From: Patiria miniata
Lineage: Eukaryota; Echinodermata; Asteroidea; Valvatida; Asterinidae
Reading direction: 5' to 3'
Assembly (NCBI RefSeq): GCF_015706575.1
Contig: NW_024037051.1
Span: 17,627,153 to 17,691,152, forward strand
Length of the DNA: 64,000 nucleotides
Shown here: positions 1 through 15,200 of the stretch, piece after piece
Numbering within the stretch: the first letter of the stretch is position 1
How the letters are laid out: each line of letters opens with the position of its first letter
Made by a program: the position numbers and the translations under genes
Notes under the pieces: generated by a model
What the model was told of the DNA's origin: nothing
The model's input: the letters and a program-made list of their open reading frames with translations, nothing else
Database searches by the model: none

Positions 1-219
1 CGAACAACGTCGAGTTTGTCTAGAATTTCCTATGTTAAGGTAGTTTTTGATCGAGACATAGAGAGGCGGTGTTGCATGGCGCTGACAGGCCTTGCTATGG
101 CATGTACTGCACAAAACGCAACTGGCGGGTGTGAGTGACTACATCTTGCATTTTCTCCACAATTCTTGGGTCCAAAGACTTGCTTGTTTTTGCAGGTTGT
201 AGAGCTATTCAGCAGCTTC
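1..219 (+). repeat. Representative 219-bp satellite monomer
   Basis: This is one complete unit in the phase in which the window begins, from cgaacaacgtcg to agcagcttc, with the next unit starting at base 220. G+C is about 46% by hand count (101 of 219). Visible landmarks in order are the XbaI site at 19-24, ttgcatggcgctgacagg at about 73-90, tatggcatgtactgca at about 126-141 of the neighbouring phase, the ggtccaaagacttgc segment, and a pyrimidine-rich gtttttgcagg. An open frame of 63 codons recurs in every copy, but it opens on TTG rather than ATG and looks like a by-product of exact repetition. I saw no clear internal subrepeat and no CENP-B-box match. Confidence 0.95.
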
Positions 220-3200
220 CGAACAACGTCGAGTTTGTCTAGAATTTCCTATGTTAAGGTAGTTTTTGATCGAGACATAGAGAGGCGGTGTTGCATGGCG
301 CTGACAGGCCTTGCTATGGCATGTACTGCACAAAACGCAACTGGCGGGTGTGAGTGACTACATCTTGCATTTTCTCCACAATTCTTGGGTCCAAAGACTT
401 GCTTGTTTTTGCAGGTTGTAGAGCTATTCAGCAGCTTCCGAACAACGTCGAGTTTGTCTAGAATTTCCTATGTTAAGGTAGTTTTTGATCGAGACATAGA
501 GAGGCGGTGTTGCATGGCGCTGACAGGCCTTGCTATGGCATGTACTGCACAAAACGCAACTGGCGGGTGTGAGTGACTACATCTTGCATTTTCTCCACAA
601 TTCTTGGGTCCAAAGACTTGCTTGTTTTTGCAGGTTGTAGAGCTATTCAGCAGCTTCCGAACAACGTCGAGTTTGTCTAGAATTTCCTATGTTAAGGTAG
701 TTTTTGATCGAGACATAGAGAGGCGGTGTTGCATGGCGCTGACAGGCCTTGCTATGGCATGTACTGCACAAAACGCAACTGGCGGGTGTGAGTGACTACA
801 TCTTGCATTTTCTCCACAATTCTTGGGTCCAAAGACTTGCTTGTTTTTGCAGGTTGTAGAGCTATTCAGCAGCTTCCGAACAACGTCGAGTTTGTCTAGA
901 ATTTCCTATGTTAAGGTAGTTTTTGATCGAGACATAGAGAGGCGGTGTTGCATGGCGCTGACAGGCCTTGCTATGGCATGTACTGCACAAAACGCAACTG
1001 GCGGGTGTGAGTGACTACATCTTGCATTTTCTCCACAATTCTTGGGTCCAAAGACTTGCTTGTTTTTGCAGGTTGTAGAGCTATTCAGCAGCTTCCGAAC
1101 AACGTCGAGTTTGTCTAGAATTTCCTATGTTAAGGTAGTTTTTGATCGAGACATAGAGAGGCGGTGTTGCATGGCGCTGACAGGCCTTGCTATGGCATGT
1201 ACTGCACAAAACGCAACTGGCGGGTGTGAGTGACTACATCTTGCATTTTCTCCACAATTCTTGGGTCCAAAGACTTGCTTGTTTTTGCAGGTTGTAGAGC
1301 TATTCAGCAGCTTCCGAACAACGTCGAGTTTGTCTAGAATTTCCTATGTTAAGGTAGTTTTTGATCGAGACATAGAGAGGCGGTGTTGCATGGCGCTGAC
1401 AGGCCTTGCTATGGCATGTACTGCACAAAACGCAACTGGCGGGTGTGAGTGACTACATCTTGCATTTTCTCCACAATTCTTGGGTCCAAAGACTTGCTTG
1501 TTTTTGCAGGTTGTAGAGCTATTCAGCAGCTTCCGAACAACGTCGAGTTTGTCTAGAATTTCCTATGTTAAGGTAGTTTTTGATCGAGACATAGAGAGGC
1601 GGTGTTGCATGGCGCTGACAGGCCTTGCTATGGCATGTACTGCACAAAACGCAACTGGCGGGTGTGAGTGACTACATCTTGCATTTTCTCCACAATTCTT
1701 GGGTCCAAAGACTTGCTTGTTTTTGCAGGTTGTAGAGCTATTCAGCAGCTTCCGAACAACGTCGAGTTTGTCTAGAATTTCCTATGTTAAGGTAGTTTTT
1801 GATCGAGACATAGAGAGGCGGTGTTGCATGGCGCTGACAGGCCTTGCTATGGCATGTACTGCACAAAACGCAACTGGCGGGTGTGAGTGACTACATCTTG
1901 CATTTTCTCCACAATTCTTGGGTCCAAAGACTTGCTTGTTTTTGCAGGTTGTAGAGCTATTCAGCAGCTTCCGAACAACGTCGAGTTTGTCTAGAATTTC
2001 CTATGTTAAGGTAGTTTTTGATCGAGACATAGAGAGGCGGTGTTGCATGGCGCTGACAGGCCTTGCTATGGCATGTACTGCACAAAACGCAACTGGCGGG
2101 TGTGAGTGACTACATCTTGCATTTTCTCCACAATTCTTGGGTCCAAAGACTTGCTTGTTTTTGCAGGTTGTAGAGCTATTCAGCAGCTTCCGAACAACGT
2201 CGAGTTTGTCTAGAATTTCCTATGTTAAGGTAGTTTTTGATCGAGACATAGAGAGGCGGTGTTGCATGGCGCTGACAGGCCTTGCTATGGCATGTACTGC
2301 ACAAAACGCAACTGGCGGGTGTGAGTGACTACATCTTGCATTTTCTCCACAATTCTTGGGTCCAAAGACTTGCTTGTTTTTGCAGGTTGTAGAGCTATTC
2401 AGCAGCTTCCGAACAACGTCGAGTTTGTCTAGAATTTCCTATGTTAAGGTAGTTTTTGATCGAGACATAGAGAGGCGGTGTTGCATGGCGCTGACAGGCC
2501 TTGCTATGGCATGTACTGCACAAAACGCAACTGGCGGGTGTGAGTGACTACATCTTGCATTTTCTCCACAATTCTTGGGTCCAAAGACTTGCTTGTTTTT
2601 GCAGGTTGTAGAGCTATTCAGCAGCTTCCGAACAACGTCGAGTTTGTCTAGAATTTCCTATGTTAAGGTAGTTTTTGATCGAGACATAGAGAGGCGGTGT
2701 TGCATGGCGCTGACAGGCCTTGCTATGGCATGTACTGCACAAAACGCAACTGGCGGGTGTGAGTGACTACATCTTGCATTTTCTCCACAATTCTTGGGTC
2801 CAAAGACTTGCTTGTTTTTGCAGGTTGTAGAGCTATTCAGCAGCTTCCGAACAACGTCGAGTTTGTCTAGAATTTCCTATGTTAAGGTAGTTTTTGATCG
2901 AGACATAGAGAGGCGGTGTTGCATGGCGCTGACAGGCCTTGCTATGGCATGTACTGCACAAAACGCAACTGGCGGGTGTGAGTGACTACATCTTGCATTT
3001 TCTCCACAATTCTTGGGTCCAAAGACTTGCTTGTTTTTGCAGGTTGTAGAGCTATTCAGCAGCTTCCGAACAACGTCGAGTTTGTCTAGAATTTCCTATG
3101 TTAAGGTAGTTTTTGATCGAGACATAGAGAGGCGGTGTTGCATGGCGCTGACAGGCCTTGCTATGGCATGTACTGCACAAAACGCAACTGGCGGGTGTGA

Positions 3201-6200
3201 GTGACTACATCTTGCATTTTCTCCACAATTCTTGGGTCCAAAGACTTGCTTGTTTTTGCAGGTTGTAGAGCTATTCAGCAGCTTCCGAACAACGTCGAGT
3301 TTGTCTAGAATTTCCTATGTTAAGGTAGTTTTTGATCGAGACATAGAGAGGCGGTGTTGCATGGCGCTGACAGGCCTTGCTATGGCATGTACTGCACAAA
3401 ACGCAACTGGCGGGTGTGAGTGACTACATCTTGCATTTTCTCCACAATTCTTGGGTCCAAAGACTTGCTTGTTTTTGCAGGTTGTAGAGCTATTCAGCAG
3501 CTTCCGAACAACGTCGAGTTTGTCTAGAATTTCCTATGTTAAGGTAGTTTTTGATCGAGACATAGAGAGGCGGTGTTGCATGGCGCTGACAGGCCTTGCT
3601 ATGGCATGTACTGCACAAAACGCAACTGGCGGGTGTGAGTGACTACATCTTGCATTTTCTCCACAATTCTTGGGTCCAAAGACTTGCTTGTTTTTGCAGG
3701 TTGTAGAGCTATTCAGCAGCTTCCGAACAACGTCGAGTTTGTCTAGAATTTCCTATGTTAAGGTAGTTTTTGATCGAGACATAGAGAGGCGGTGTTGCAT
3801 GGCGCTGACAGGCCTTGCTATGGCATGTACTGCACAAAACGCAACTGGCGGGTGTGAGTGACTACATCTTGCATTTTCTCCACAATTCTTGGGTCCAAAG
3901 ACTTGCTTGTTTTTGCAGGTTGTAGAGCTATTCAGCAGCTTCCGAACAACGTCGAGTTTGTCTAGAATTTCCTATGTTAAGGTAGTTTTTGATCGAGACA
4001 TAGAGAGGCGGTGTTGCATGGCGCTGACAGGCCTTGCTATGGCATGTACTGCACAAAACGCAACTGGCGGGTGTGAGTGACTACATCTTGCATTTTCTCC
4101 ACAATTCTTGGGTCCAAAGACTTGCTTGTTTTTGCAGGTTGTAGAGCTATTCAGCAGCTTCCGAACAACGTCGAGTTTGTCTAGAATTTCCTATGTTAAG
4201 GTAGTTTTTGATCGAGACATAGAGAGGCGGTGTTGCATGGCGCTGACAGGCCTTGCTATGGCATGTACTGCACAAAACGCAACTGGCGGGTGTGAGTGAC
4301 TACATCTTGCATTTTCTCCACAATTCTTGGGTCCAAAGACTTGCTTGTTTTTGCAGGTTGTAGAGCTATTCAGCAGCTTCCGAACAACGTCGAGTTTGTC
4401 TAGAATTTCCTATGTTAAGGTAGTTTTTGATCGAGACATAGAGAGGCGGTGTTGCATGGCGCTGACAGGCCTTGCTATGGCATGTACTGCACAAAACGCA
4501 ACTGGCGGGTGTGAGTGACTACATCTTGCATTTTCTCCACAATTCTTGGGTCCAAAGACTTGCTTGTTTTTGCAGGTTGTAGAGCTATTCAGCAGCTTCC
4601 GAACAACGTCGAGTTTGTCTAGAATTTCCTATGTTAAGGTAGTTTTTGATCGAGACATAGAGAGGCGGTGTTGCATGGCGCTGACAGGCCTTGCTATGGC
4701 ATGTACTGCACAAAACGCAACTGGCGGGTGTGAGTGACTACATCTTGCATTTTCTCCACAATTCTTGGGTCCAAAGACTTGCTTGTTTTTGCAGGTTGTA
4801 GAGCTATTCAGCAGCTTCCGAACAACGTCGAGTTTGTCTAGAATTTCCTATGTTAAGGTAGTTTTTGATCGAGACATAGAGAGGCGGTGTTGCATGGCGC
4901 TGACAGGCCTTGCTATGGCATGTACTGCACAAAACGCAACTGGCGGGTGTGAGTGACTACATCTTGCATTTTCTCCACAATTCTTGGGTCCAAAGACTTG
5001 CTTGTTTTTGCAGGTTGTAGAGCTATTCAGCAGCTTCCGAACAACGTCGAGTTTGTCTAGAATTTCCTATGTTAAGGTAGTTTTTGATCGAGACATAGAG
5101 AGGCGGTGTTGCATGGCGCTGACAGGCCTTGCTATGGCATGTACTGCACAAAACGCAACTGGCGGGTGTGAGTGACTACATCTTGCATTTTCTCCACAAT
5201 TCTTGGGTCCAAAGACTTGCTTGTTTTTGCAGGTTGTAGAGCTATTCAGCAGCTTCCGAACAACGTCGAGTTTGTCTAGAATTTCCTATGTTAAGGTAGT
5301 TTTTGATCGAGACATAGAGAGGCGGTGTTGCATGGCGCTGACAGGCCTTGCTATGGCATGTACTGCACAAAACGCAACTGGCGGGTGTGAGTGACTACAT
5401 CTTGCATTTTCTCCACAATTCTTGGGTCCAAAGACTTGCTTGTTTTTGCAGGTTGTAGAGCTATTCAGCAGCTTCCGAACAACGTCGAGTTTGTCTAGAA
5501 TTTCCTATGTTAAGGTAGTTTTTGATCGAGACATAGAGAGGCGGTGTTGCATGGCGCTGACAGGCCTTGCTATGGCATGTACTGCACAAAACGCAACTGG
5601 CGGGTGTGAGTGACTACATCTTGCATTTTCTCCACAATTCTTGGGTCCAAAGACTTGCTTGTTTTTGCAGGTTGTAGAGCTATTCAGCAGCTTCCGAACA
5701 ACGTCGAGTTTGTCTAGAATTTCCTATGTTAAGGTAGTTTTTGATCGAGACATAGAGAGGCGGTGTTGCATGGCGCTGACAGGCCTTGCTATGGCATGTA
5801 CTGCACAAAACGCAACTGGCGGGTGTGAGTGACTACATCTTGCATTTTCTCCACAATTCTTGGGTCCAAAGACTTGCTTGTTTTTGCAGGTTGTAGAGCT
5901 ATTCAGCAGCTTCCGAACAACGTCGAGTTTGTCTAGAATTTCCTATGTTAAGGTAGTTTTTGATCGAGACATAGAGAGGCGGTGTTGCATGGCGCTGACA
6001 GGCCTTGCTATGGCATGTACTGCACAAAACGCAACTGGCGGGTGTGAGTGACTACATCTTGCATTTTCTCCACAATTCTTGGGTCCAAAGACTTGCTTGT
6101 TTTTGCAGGTTGTAGAGCTATTCAGCAGCTTCCGAACAACGTCGAGTTTGTCTAGAATTTCCTATGTTAAGGTAGTTTTTGATCGAGACATAGAGAGGCG

Positions 6201-9200
6201 GTGTTGCATGGCGCTGACAGGCCTTGCTATGGCATGTACTGCACAAAACGCAACTGGCGGGTGTGAGTGACTACATCTTGCATTTTCTCCACAATTCTTG
6301 GGTCCAAAGACTTGCTTGTTTTTGCAGGTTGTAGAGCTATTCAGCAGCTTCCGAACAACGTCGAGTTTGTCTAGAATTTCCTATGTTAAGGTAGTTTTTG
6401 ATCGAGACATAGAGAGGCGGTGTTGCATGGCGCTGACAGGCCTTGCTATGGCATGTACTGCACAAAACGCAACTGGCGGGTGTGAGTGACTACATCTTGC
6501 ATTTTCTCCACAATTCTTGGGTCCAAAGACTTGCTTGTTTTTGCAGGTTGTAGAGCTATTCAGCAGCTTCCGAACAACGTCGAGTTTGTCTAGAATTTCC
6601 TATGTTAAGGTAGTTTTTGATCGAGACATAGAGAGGCGGTGTTGCATGGCGCTGACAGGCCTTGCTATGGCATGTACTGCACAAAACGCAACTGGCGGGT
6701 GTGAGTGACTACATCTTGCATTTTCTCCACAATTCTTGGGTCCAAAGACTTGCTTGTTTTTGCAGGTTGTAGAGCTATTCAGCAGCTTCCGAACAACGTC
6801 GAGTTTGTCTAGAATTTCCTATGTTAAGGTAGTTTTTGATCGAGACATAGAGAGGCGGTGTTGCATGGCGCTGACAGGCCTTGCTATGGCATGTACTGCA
6901 CAAAACGCAACTGGCGGGTGTGAGTGACTACATCTTGCATTTTCTCCACAATTCTTGGGTCCAAAGACTTGCTTGTTTTTGCAGGTTGTAGAGCTATTCA
7001 GCAGCTTCCGAACAACGTCGAGTTTGTCTAGAATTTCCTATGTTAAGGTAGTTTTTGATCGAGACATAGAGAGGCGGTGTTGCATGGCGCTGACAGGCCT
7101 TGCTATGGCATGTACTGCACAAAACGCAACTGGCGGGTGTGAGTGACTACATCTTGCATTTTCTCCACAATTCTTGGGTCCAAAGACTTGCTTGTTTTTG
7201 CAGGTTGTAGAGCTATTCAGCAGCTTCCGAACAACGTCGAGTTTGTCTAGAATTTCCTATGTTAAGGTAGTTTTTGATCGAGACATAGAGAGGCGGTGTT
7301 GCATGGCGCTGACAGGCCTTGCTATGGCATGTACTGCACAAAACGCAACTGGCGGGTGTGAGTGACTACATCTTGCATTTTCTCCACAATTCTTGGGTCC
7401 AAAGACTTGCTTGTTTTTGCAGGTTGTAGAGCTATTCAGCAGCTTCCGAACAACGTCGAGTTTGTCTAGAATTTCCTATGTTAAGGTAGTTTTTGATCGA
7501 GACATAGAGAGGCGGTGTTGCATGGCGCTGACAGGCCTTGCTATGGCATGTACTGCACAAAACGCAACTGGCGGGTGTGAGTGACTACATCTTGCATTTT
7601 CTCCACAATTCTTGGGTCCAAAGACTTGCTTGTTTTTGCAGGTTGTAGAGCTATTCAGCAGCTTCCGAACAACGTCGAGTTTGTCTAGAATTTCCTATGT
7701 TAAGGTAGTTTTTGATCGAGACATAGAGAGGCGGTGTTGCATGGCGCTGACAGGCCTTGCTATGGCATGTACTGCACAAAACGCAACTGGCGGGTGTGAG
7801 TGACTACATCTTGCATTTTCTCCACAATTCTTGGGTCCAAAGACTTGCTTGTTTTTGCAGGTTGTAGAGCTATTCAGCAGCTTCCGAACAACGTCGAGTT
7901 TGTCTAGAATTTCCTATGTTAAGGTAGTTTTTGATCGAGACATAGAGAGGCGGTGTTGCATGGCGCTGACAGGCCTTGCTATGGCATGTACTGCACAAAA
8001 CGCAACTGGCGGGTGTGAGTGACTACATCTTGCATTTTCTCCACAATTCTTGGGTCCAAAGACTTGCTTGTTTTTGCAGGTTGTAGAGCTATTCAGCAGC
8101 TTCCGAACAACGTCGAGTTTGTCTAGAATTTCCTATGTTAAGGTAGTTTTTGATCGAGACATAGAGAGGCGGTGTTGCATGGCGCTGACAGGCCTTGCTA
8201 TGGCATGTACTGCACAAAACGCAACTGGCGGGTGTGAGTGACTACATCTTGCATTTTCTCCACAATTCTTGGGTCCAAAGACTTGCTTGTTTTTGCAGGT
8301 TGTAGAGCTATTCAGCAGCTTCCGAACAACGTCGAGTTTGTCTAGAATTTCCTATGTTAAGGTAGTTTTTGATCGAGACATAGAGAGGCGGTGTTGCATG
8401 GCGCTGACAGGCCTTGCTATGGCATGTACTGCACAAAACGCAACTGGCGGGTGTGAGTGACTACATCTTGCATTTTCTCCACAATTCTTGGGTCCAAAGA
8501 CTTGCTTGTTTTTGCAGGTTGTAGAGCTATTCAGCAGCTTCCGAACAACGTCGAGTTTGTCTAGAATTTCCTATGTTAAGGTAGTTTTTGATCGAGACAT
8601 AGAGAGGCGGTGTTGCATGGCGCTGACAGGCCTTGCTATGGCATGTACTGCACAAAACGCAACTGGCGGGTGTGAGTGACTACATCTTGCATTTTCTCCA
8701 CAATTCTTGGGTCCAAAGACTTGCTTGTTTTTGCAGGTTGTAGAGCTATTCAGCAGCTTCCGAACAACGTCGAGTTTGTCTAGAATTTCCTATGTTAAGG
8801 TAGTTTTTGATCGAGACATAGAGAGGCGGTGTTGCATGGCGCTGACAGGCCTTGCTATGGCATGTACTGCACAAAACGCAACTGGCGGGTGTGAGTGACT
8901 ACATCTTGCATTTTCTCCACAATTCTTGGGTCCAAAGACTTGCTTGTTTTTGCAGGTTGTAGAGCTATTCAGCAGCTTCCGAACAACGTCGAGTTTGTCT
9001 AGAATTTCCTATGTTAAGGTAGTTTTTGATCGAGACATAGAGAGGCGGTGTTGCATGGCGCTGACAGGCCTTGCTATGGCATGTACTGCACAAAACGCAA
9101 CTGGCGGGTGTGAGTGACTACATCTTGCATTTTCTCCACAATTCTTGGGTCCAAAGACTTGCTTGTTTTTGCAGGTTGTAGAGCTATTCAGCAGCTTCCG

Positions 9201-12200
9201 AACAACGTCGAGTTTGTCTAGAATTTCCTATGTTAAGGTAGTTTTTGATCGAGACATAGAGAGGCGGTGTTGCATGGCGCTGACAGGCCTTGCTATGGCA
9301 TGTACTGCACAAAACGCAACTGGCGGGTGTGAGTGACTACATCTTGCATTTTCTCCACAATTCTTGGGTCCAAAGACTTGCTTGTTTTTGCAGGTTGTAG
9401 AGCTATTCAGCAGCTTCCGAACAACGTCGAGTTTGTCTAGAATTTCCTATGTTAAGGTAGTTTTTGATCGAGACATAGAGAGGCGGTGTTGCATGGCGCT
9501 GACAGGCCTTGCTATGGCATGTACTGCACAAAACGCAACTGGCGGGTGTGAGTGACTACATCTTGCATTTTCTCCACAATTCTTGGGTCCAAAGACTTGC
9601 TTGTTTTTGCAGGTTGTAGAGCTATTCAGCAGCTTCCGAACAACGTCGAGTTTGTCTAGAATTTCCTATGTTAAGGTAGTTTTTGATCGAGACATAGAGA
9701 GGCGGTGTTGCATGGCGCTGACAGGCCTTGCTATGGCATGTACTGCACAAAACGCAACTGGCGGGTGTGAGTGACTACATCTTGCATTTTCTCCACAATT
9801 CTTGGGTCCAAAGACTTGCTTGTTTTTGCAGGTTGTAGAGCTATTCAGCAGCTTCCGAACAACGTCGAGTTTGTCTAGAATTTCCTATGTTAAGGTAGTT
9901 TTTGATCGAGACATAGAGAGGCGGTGTTGCATGGCGCTGACAGGCCTTGCTATGGCATGTACTGCACAAAACGCAACTGGCGGGTGTGAGTGACTACATC
10001 TTGCATTTTCTCCACAATTCTTGGGTCCAAAGACTTGCTTGTTTTTGCAGGTTGTAGAGCTATTCAGCAGCTTCCGAACAACGTCGAGTTTGTCTAGAAT
10101 TTCCTATGTTAAGGTAGTTTTTGATCGAGACATAGAGAGGCGGTGTTGCATGGCGCTGACAGGCCTTGCTATGGCATGTACTGCACAAAACGCAACTGGC
10201 GGGTGTGAGTGACTACATCTTGCATTTTCTCCACAATTCTTGGGTCCAAAGACTTGCTTGTTTTTGCAGGTTGTAGAGCTATTCAGCAGCTTCCGAACAA
10301 CGTCGAGTTTGTCTAGAATTTCCTATGTTAAGGTAGTTTTTGATCGAGACATAGAGAGGCGGTGTTGCATGGCGCTGACAGGCCTTGCTATGGCATGTAC
10401 TGCACAAAACGCAACTGGCGGGTGTGAGTGACTACATCTTGCATTTTCTCCACAATTCTTGGGTCCAAAGACTTGCTTGTTTTTGCAGGTTGTAGAGCTA
10501 TTCAGCAGCTTCCGAACAACGTCGAGTTTGTCTAGAATTTCCTATGTTAAGGTAGTTTTTGATCGAGACATAGAGAGGCGGTGTTGCATGGCGCTGACAG
10601 GCCTTGCTATGGCATGTACTGCACAAAACGCAACTGGCGGGTGTGAGTGACTACATCTTGCATTTTCTCCACAATTCTTGGGTCCAAAGACTTGCTTGTT
10701 TTTGCAGGTTGTAGAGCTATTCAGCAGCTTCCGAACAACGTCGAGTTTGTCTAGAATTTCCTATGTTAAGGTAGTTTTTGATCGAGACATAGAGAGGCGG
10801 TGTTGCATGGCGCTGACAGGCCTTGCTATGGCATGTACTGCACAAAACGCAACTGGCGGGTGTGAGTGACTACATCTTGCATTTTCTCCACAATTCTTGG
10901 GTCCAAAGACTTGCTTGTTTTTGCAGGTTGTAGAGCTATTCAGCAGCTTCCGAACAACGTCGAGTTTGTCTAGAATTTCCTATGTTAAGGTAGTTTTTGA
11001 TCGAGACATAGAGAGGCGGTGTTGCATGGCGCTGACAGGCCTTGCTATGGCATGTACTGCACAAAACGCAACTGGCGGGTGTGAGTGACTACATCTTGCA
11101 TTTTCTCCACAATTCTTGGGTCCAAAGACTTGCTTGTTTTTGCAGGTTGTAGAGCTATTCAGCAGCTTCCGAACAACGTCGAGTTTGTCTAGAATTTCCT
11201 ATGTTAAGGTAGTTTTTGATCGAGACATAGAGAGGCGGTGTTGCATGGCGCTGACAGGCCTTGCTATGGCATGTACTGCACAAAACGCAACTGGCGGGTG
11301 TGAGTGACTACATCTTGCATTTTCTCCACAATTCTTGGGTCCAAAGACTTGCTTGTTTTTGCAGGTTGTAGAGCTATTCAGCAGCTTCCGAACAACGTCG
11401 AGTTTGTCTAGAATTTCCTATGTTAAGGTAGTTTTTGATCGAGACATAGAGAGGCGGTGTTGCATGGCGCTGACAGGCCTTGCTATGGCATGTACTGCAC
11501 AAAACGCAACTGGCGGGTGTGAGTGACTACATCTTGCATTTTCTCCACAATTCTTGGGTCCAAAGACTTGCTTGTTTTTGCAGGTTGTAGAGCTATTCAG
11601 CAGCTTCCGAACAACGTCGAGTTTGTCTAGAATTTCCTATGTTAAGGTAGTTTTTGATCGAGACATAGAGAGGCGGTGTTGCATGGCGCTGACAGGCCTT
11701 GCTATGGCATGTACTGCACAAAACGCAACTGGCGGGTGTGAGTGACTACATCTTGCATTTTCTCCACAATTCTTGGGTCCAAAGACTTGCTTGTTTTTGC
11801 AGGTTGTAGAGCTATTCAGCAGCTTCCGAACAACGTCGAGTTTGTCTAGAATTTCCTATGTTAAGGTAGTTTTTGATCGAGACATAGAGAGGCGGTGTTG
11901 CATGGCGCTGACAGGCCTTGCTATGGCATGTACTGCACAAAACGCAACTGGCGGGTGTGAGTGACTACATCTTGCATTTTCTCCACAATTCTTGGGTCCA
12001 AAGACTTGCTTGTTTTTGCAGGTTGTAGAGCTATTCAGCAGCTTCCGAACAACGTCGAGTTTGTCTAGAATTTCCTATGTTAAGGTAGTTTTTGATCGAG
12101 ACATAGAGAGGCGGTGTTGCATGGCGCTGACAGGCCTTGCTATGGCATGTACTGCACAAAACGCAACTGGCGGGTGTGAGTGACTACATCTTGCATTTTC

Positions 12201-15200
12201 TCCACAATTCTTGGGTCCAAAGACTTGCTTGTTTTTGCAGGTTGTAGAGCTATTCAGCAGCTTCCGAACAACGTCGAGTTTGTCTAGAATTTCCTATGTT
12301 AAGGTAGTTTTTGATCGAGACATAGAGAGGCGGTGTTGCATGGCGCTGACAGGCCTTGCTATGGCATGTACTGCACAAAACGCAACTGGCGGGTGTGAGT
12401 GACTACATCTTGCATTTTCTCCACAATTCTTGGGTCCAAAGACTTGCTTGTTTTTGCAGGTTGTAGAGCTATTCAGCAGCTTCCGAACAACGTCGAGTTT
12501 GTCTAGAATTTCCTATGTTAAGGTAGTTTTTGATCGAGACATAGAGAGGCGGTGTTGCATGGCGCTGACAGGCCTTGCTATGGCATGTACTGCACAAAAC
12601 GCAACTGGCGGGTGTGAGTGACTACATCTTGCATTTTCTCCACAATTCTTGGGTCCAAAGACTTGCTTGTTTTTGCAGGTTGTAGAGCTATTCAGCAGCT
12701 TCCGAACAACGTCGAGTTTGTCTAGAATTTCCTATGTTAAGGTAGTTTTTGATCGAGACATAGAGAGGCGGTGTTGCATGGCGCTGACAGGCCTTGCTAT
12801 GGCATGTACTGCACAAAACGCAACTGGCGGGTGTGAGTGACTACATCTTGCATTTTCTCCACAATTCTTGGGTCCAAAGACTTGCTTGTTTTTGCAGGTT
12901 GTAGAGCTATTCAGCAGCTTCCGAACAACGTCGAGTTTGTCTAGAATTTCCTATGTTAAGGTAGTTTTTGATCGAGACATAGAGAGGCGGTGTTGCATGG
13001 CGCTGACAGGCCTTGCTATGGCATGTACTGCACAAAACGCAACTGGCGGGTGTGAGTGACTACATCTTGCATTTTCTCCACAATTCTTGGGTCCAAAGAC
13101 TTGCTTGTTTTTGCAGGTTGTAGAGCTATTCAGCAGCTTCCGAACAACGTCGAGTTTGTCTAGAATTTCCTATGTTAAGGTAGTTTTTGATCGAGACATA
13201 GAGAGGCGGTGTTGCATGGCGCTGACAGGCCTTGCTATGGCATGTACTGCACAAAACGCAACTGGCGGGTGTGAGTGACTACATCTTGCATTTTCTCCAC
13301 AATTCTTGGGTCCAAAGACTTGCTTGTTTTTGCAGGTTGTAGAGCTATTCAGCAGCTTCCGAACAACGTCGAGTTTGTCTAGAATTTCCTATGTTAAGGT
13401 AGTTTTTGATCGAGACATAGAGAGGCGGTGTTGCATGGCGCTGACAGGCCTTGCTATGGCATGTACTGCACAAAACGCAACTGGCGGGTGTGAGTGACTA
13501 CATCTTGCATTTTCTCCACAATTCTTGGGTCCAAAGACTTGCTTGTTTTTGCAGGTTGTAGAGCTATTCAGCAGCTTCCGAACAACGTCGAGTTTGTCTA
13601 GAATTTCCTATGTTAAGGTAGTTTTTGATCGAGACATAGAGAGGCGGTGTTGCATGGCGCTGACAGGCCTTGCTATGGCATGTACTGCACAAAACGCAAC
13701 TGGCGGGTGTGAGTGACTACATCTTGCATTTTCTCCACAATTCTTGGGTCCAAAGACTTGCTTGTTTTTGCAGGTTGTAGAGCTATTCAGCAGCTTCCGA
13801 ACAACGTCGAGTTTGTCTAGAATTTCCTATGTTAAGGTAGTTTTTGATCGAGACATAGAGAGGCGGTGTTGCATGGCGCTGACAGGCCTTGCTATGGCAT
13901 GTACTGCACAAAACGCAACTGGCGGGTGTGAGTGACTACATCTTGCATTTTCTCCACAATTCTTGGGTCCAAAGACTTGCTTGTTTTTGCAGGTTGTAGA
14001 GCTATTCAGCAGCTTCCGAACAACGTCGAGTTTGTCTAGAATTTCCTATGTTAAGGTAGTTTTTGATCGAGACATAGAGAGGCGGTGTTGCATGGCGCTG
14101 ACAGGCCTTGCTATGGCATGTACTGCACAAAACGCAACTGGCGGGTGTGAGTGACTACATCTTGCATTTTCTCCACAATTCTTGGGTCCAAAGACTTGCT
14201 TGTTTTTGCAGGTTGTAGAGCTATTCAGCAGCTTCCGAACAACGTCGAGTTTGTCTAGAATTTCCTATGTTAAGGTAGTTTTTGATCGAGACATAGAGAG
14301 GCGGTGTTGCATGGCGCTGACAGGCCTTGCTATGGCATGTACTGCACAAAACGCAACTGGCGGGTGTGAGTGACTACATCTTGCATTTTCTCCACAATTC
14401 TTGGGTCCAAAGACTTGCTTGTTTTTGCAGGTTGTAGAGCTATTCAGCAGCTTCCGAACAACGTCGAGTTTGTCTAGAATTTCCTATGTTAAGGTAGTTT
14501 TTGATCGAGACATAGAGAGGCGGTGTTGCATGGCGCTGACAGGCCTTGCTATGGCATGTACTGCACAAAACGCAACTGGCGGGTGTGAGTGACTACATCT
14601 TGCATTTTCTCCACAATTCTTGGGTCCAAAGACTTGCTTGTTTTTGCAGGTTGTAGAGCTATTCAGCAGCTTCCGAACAACGTCGAGTTTGTCTAGAATT
14701 TCCTATGTTAAGGTAGTTTTTGATCGAGACATAGAGAGGCGGTGTTGCATGGCGCTGACAGGCCTTGCTATGGCATGTACTGCACAAAACGCAACTGGCG
14801 GGTGTGAGTGACTACATCTTGCATTTTCTCCACAATTCTTGGGTCCAAAGACTTGCTTGTTTTTGCAGGTTGTAGAGCTATTCAGCAGCTTCCGAACAAC
14901 GTCGAGTTTGTCTAGAATTTCCTATGTTAAGGTAGTTTTTGATCGAGACATAGAGAGGCGGTGTTGCATGGCGCTGACAGGCCTTGCTATGGCATGTACT
15001 GCACAAAACGCAACTGGCGGGTGTGAGTGACTACATCTTGCATTTTCTCCACAATTCTTGGGTCCAAAGACTTGCTTGTTTTTGCAGGTTGTAGAGCTAT
15101 TCAGCAGCTTCCGAACAACGTCGAGTTTGTCTAGAATTTCCTATGTTAAGGTAGTTTTTGATCGAGACATAGAGAGGCGGTGTTGCATGGCGCTGACAGG

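Noticed and set aside
1-219. CENP-B box or RNA polymerase III A/B boxes in the monomer
   Set aside because: Segments such as gttgttcggaagc and tggcgctgacagg are superficially similar but miss required consensus positions.
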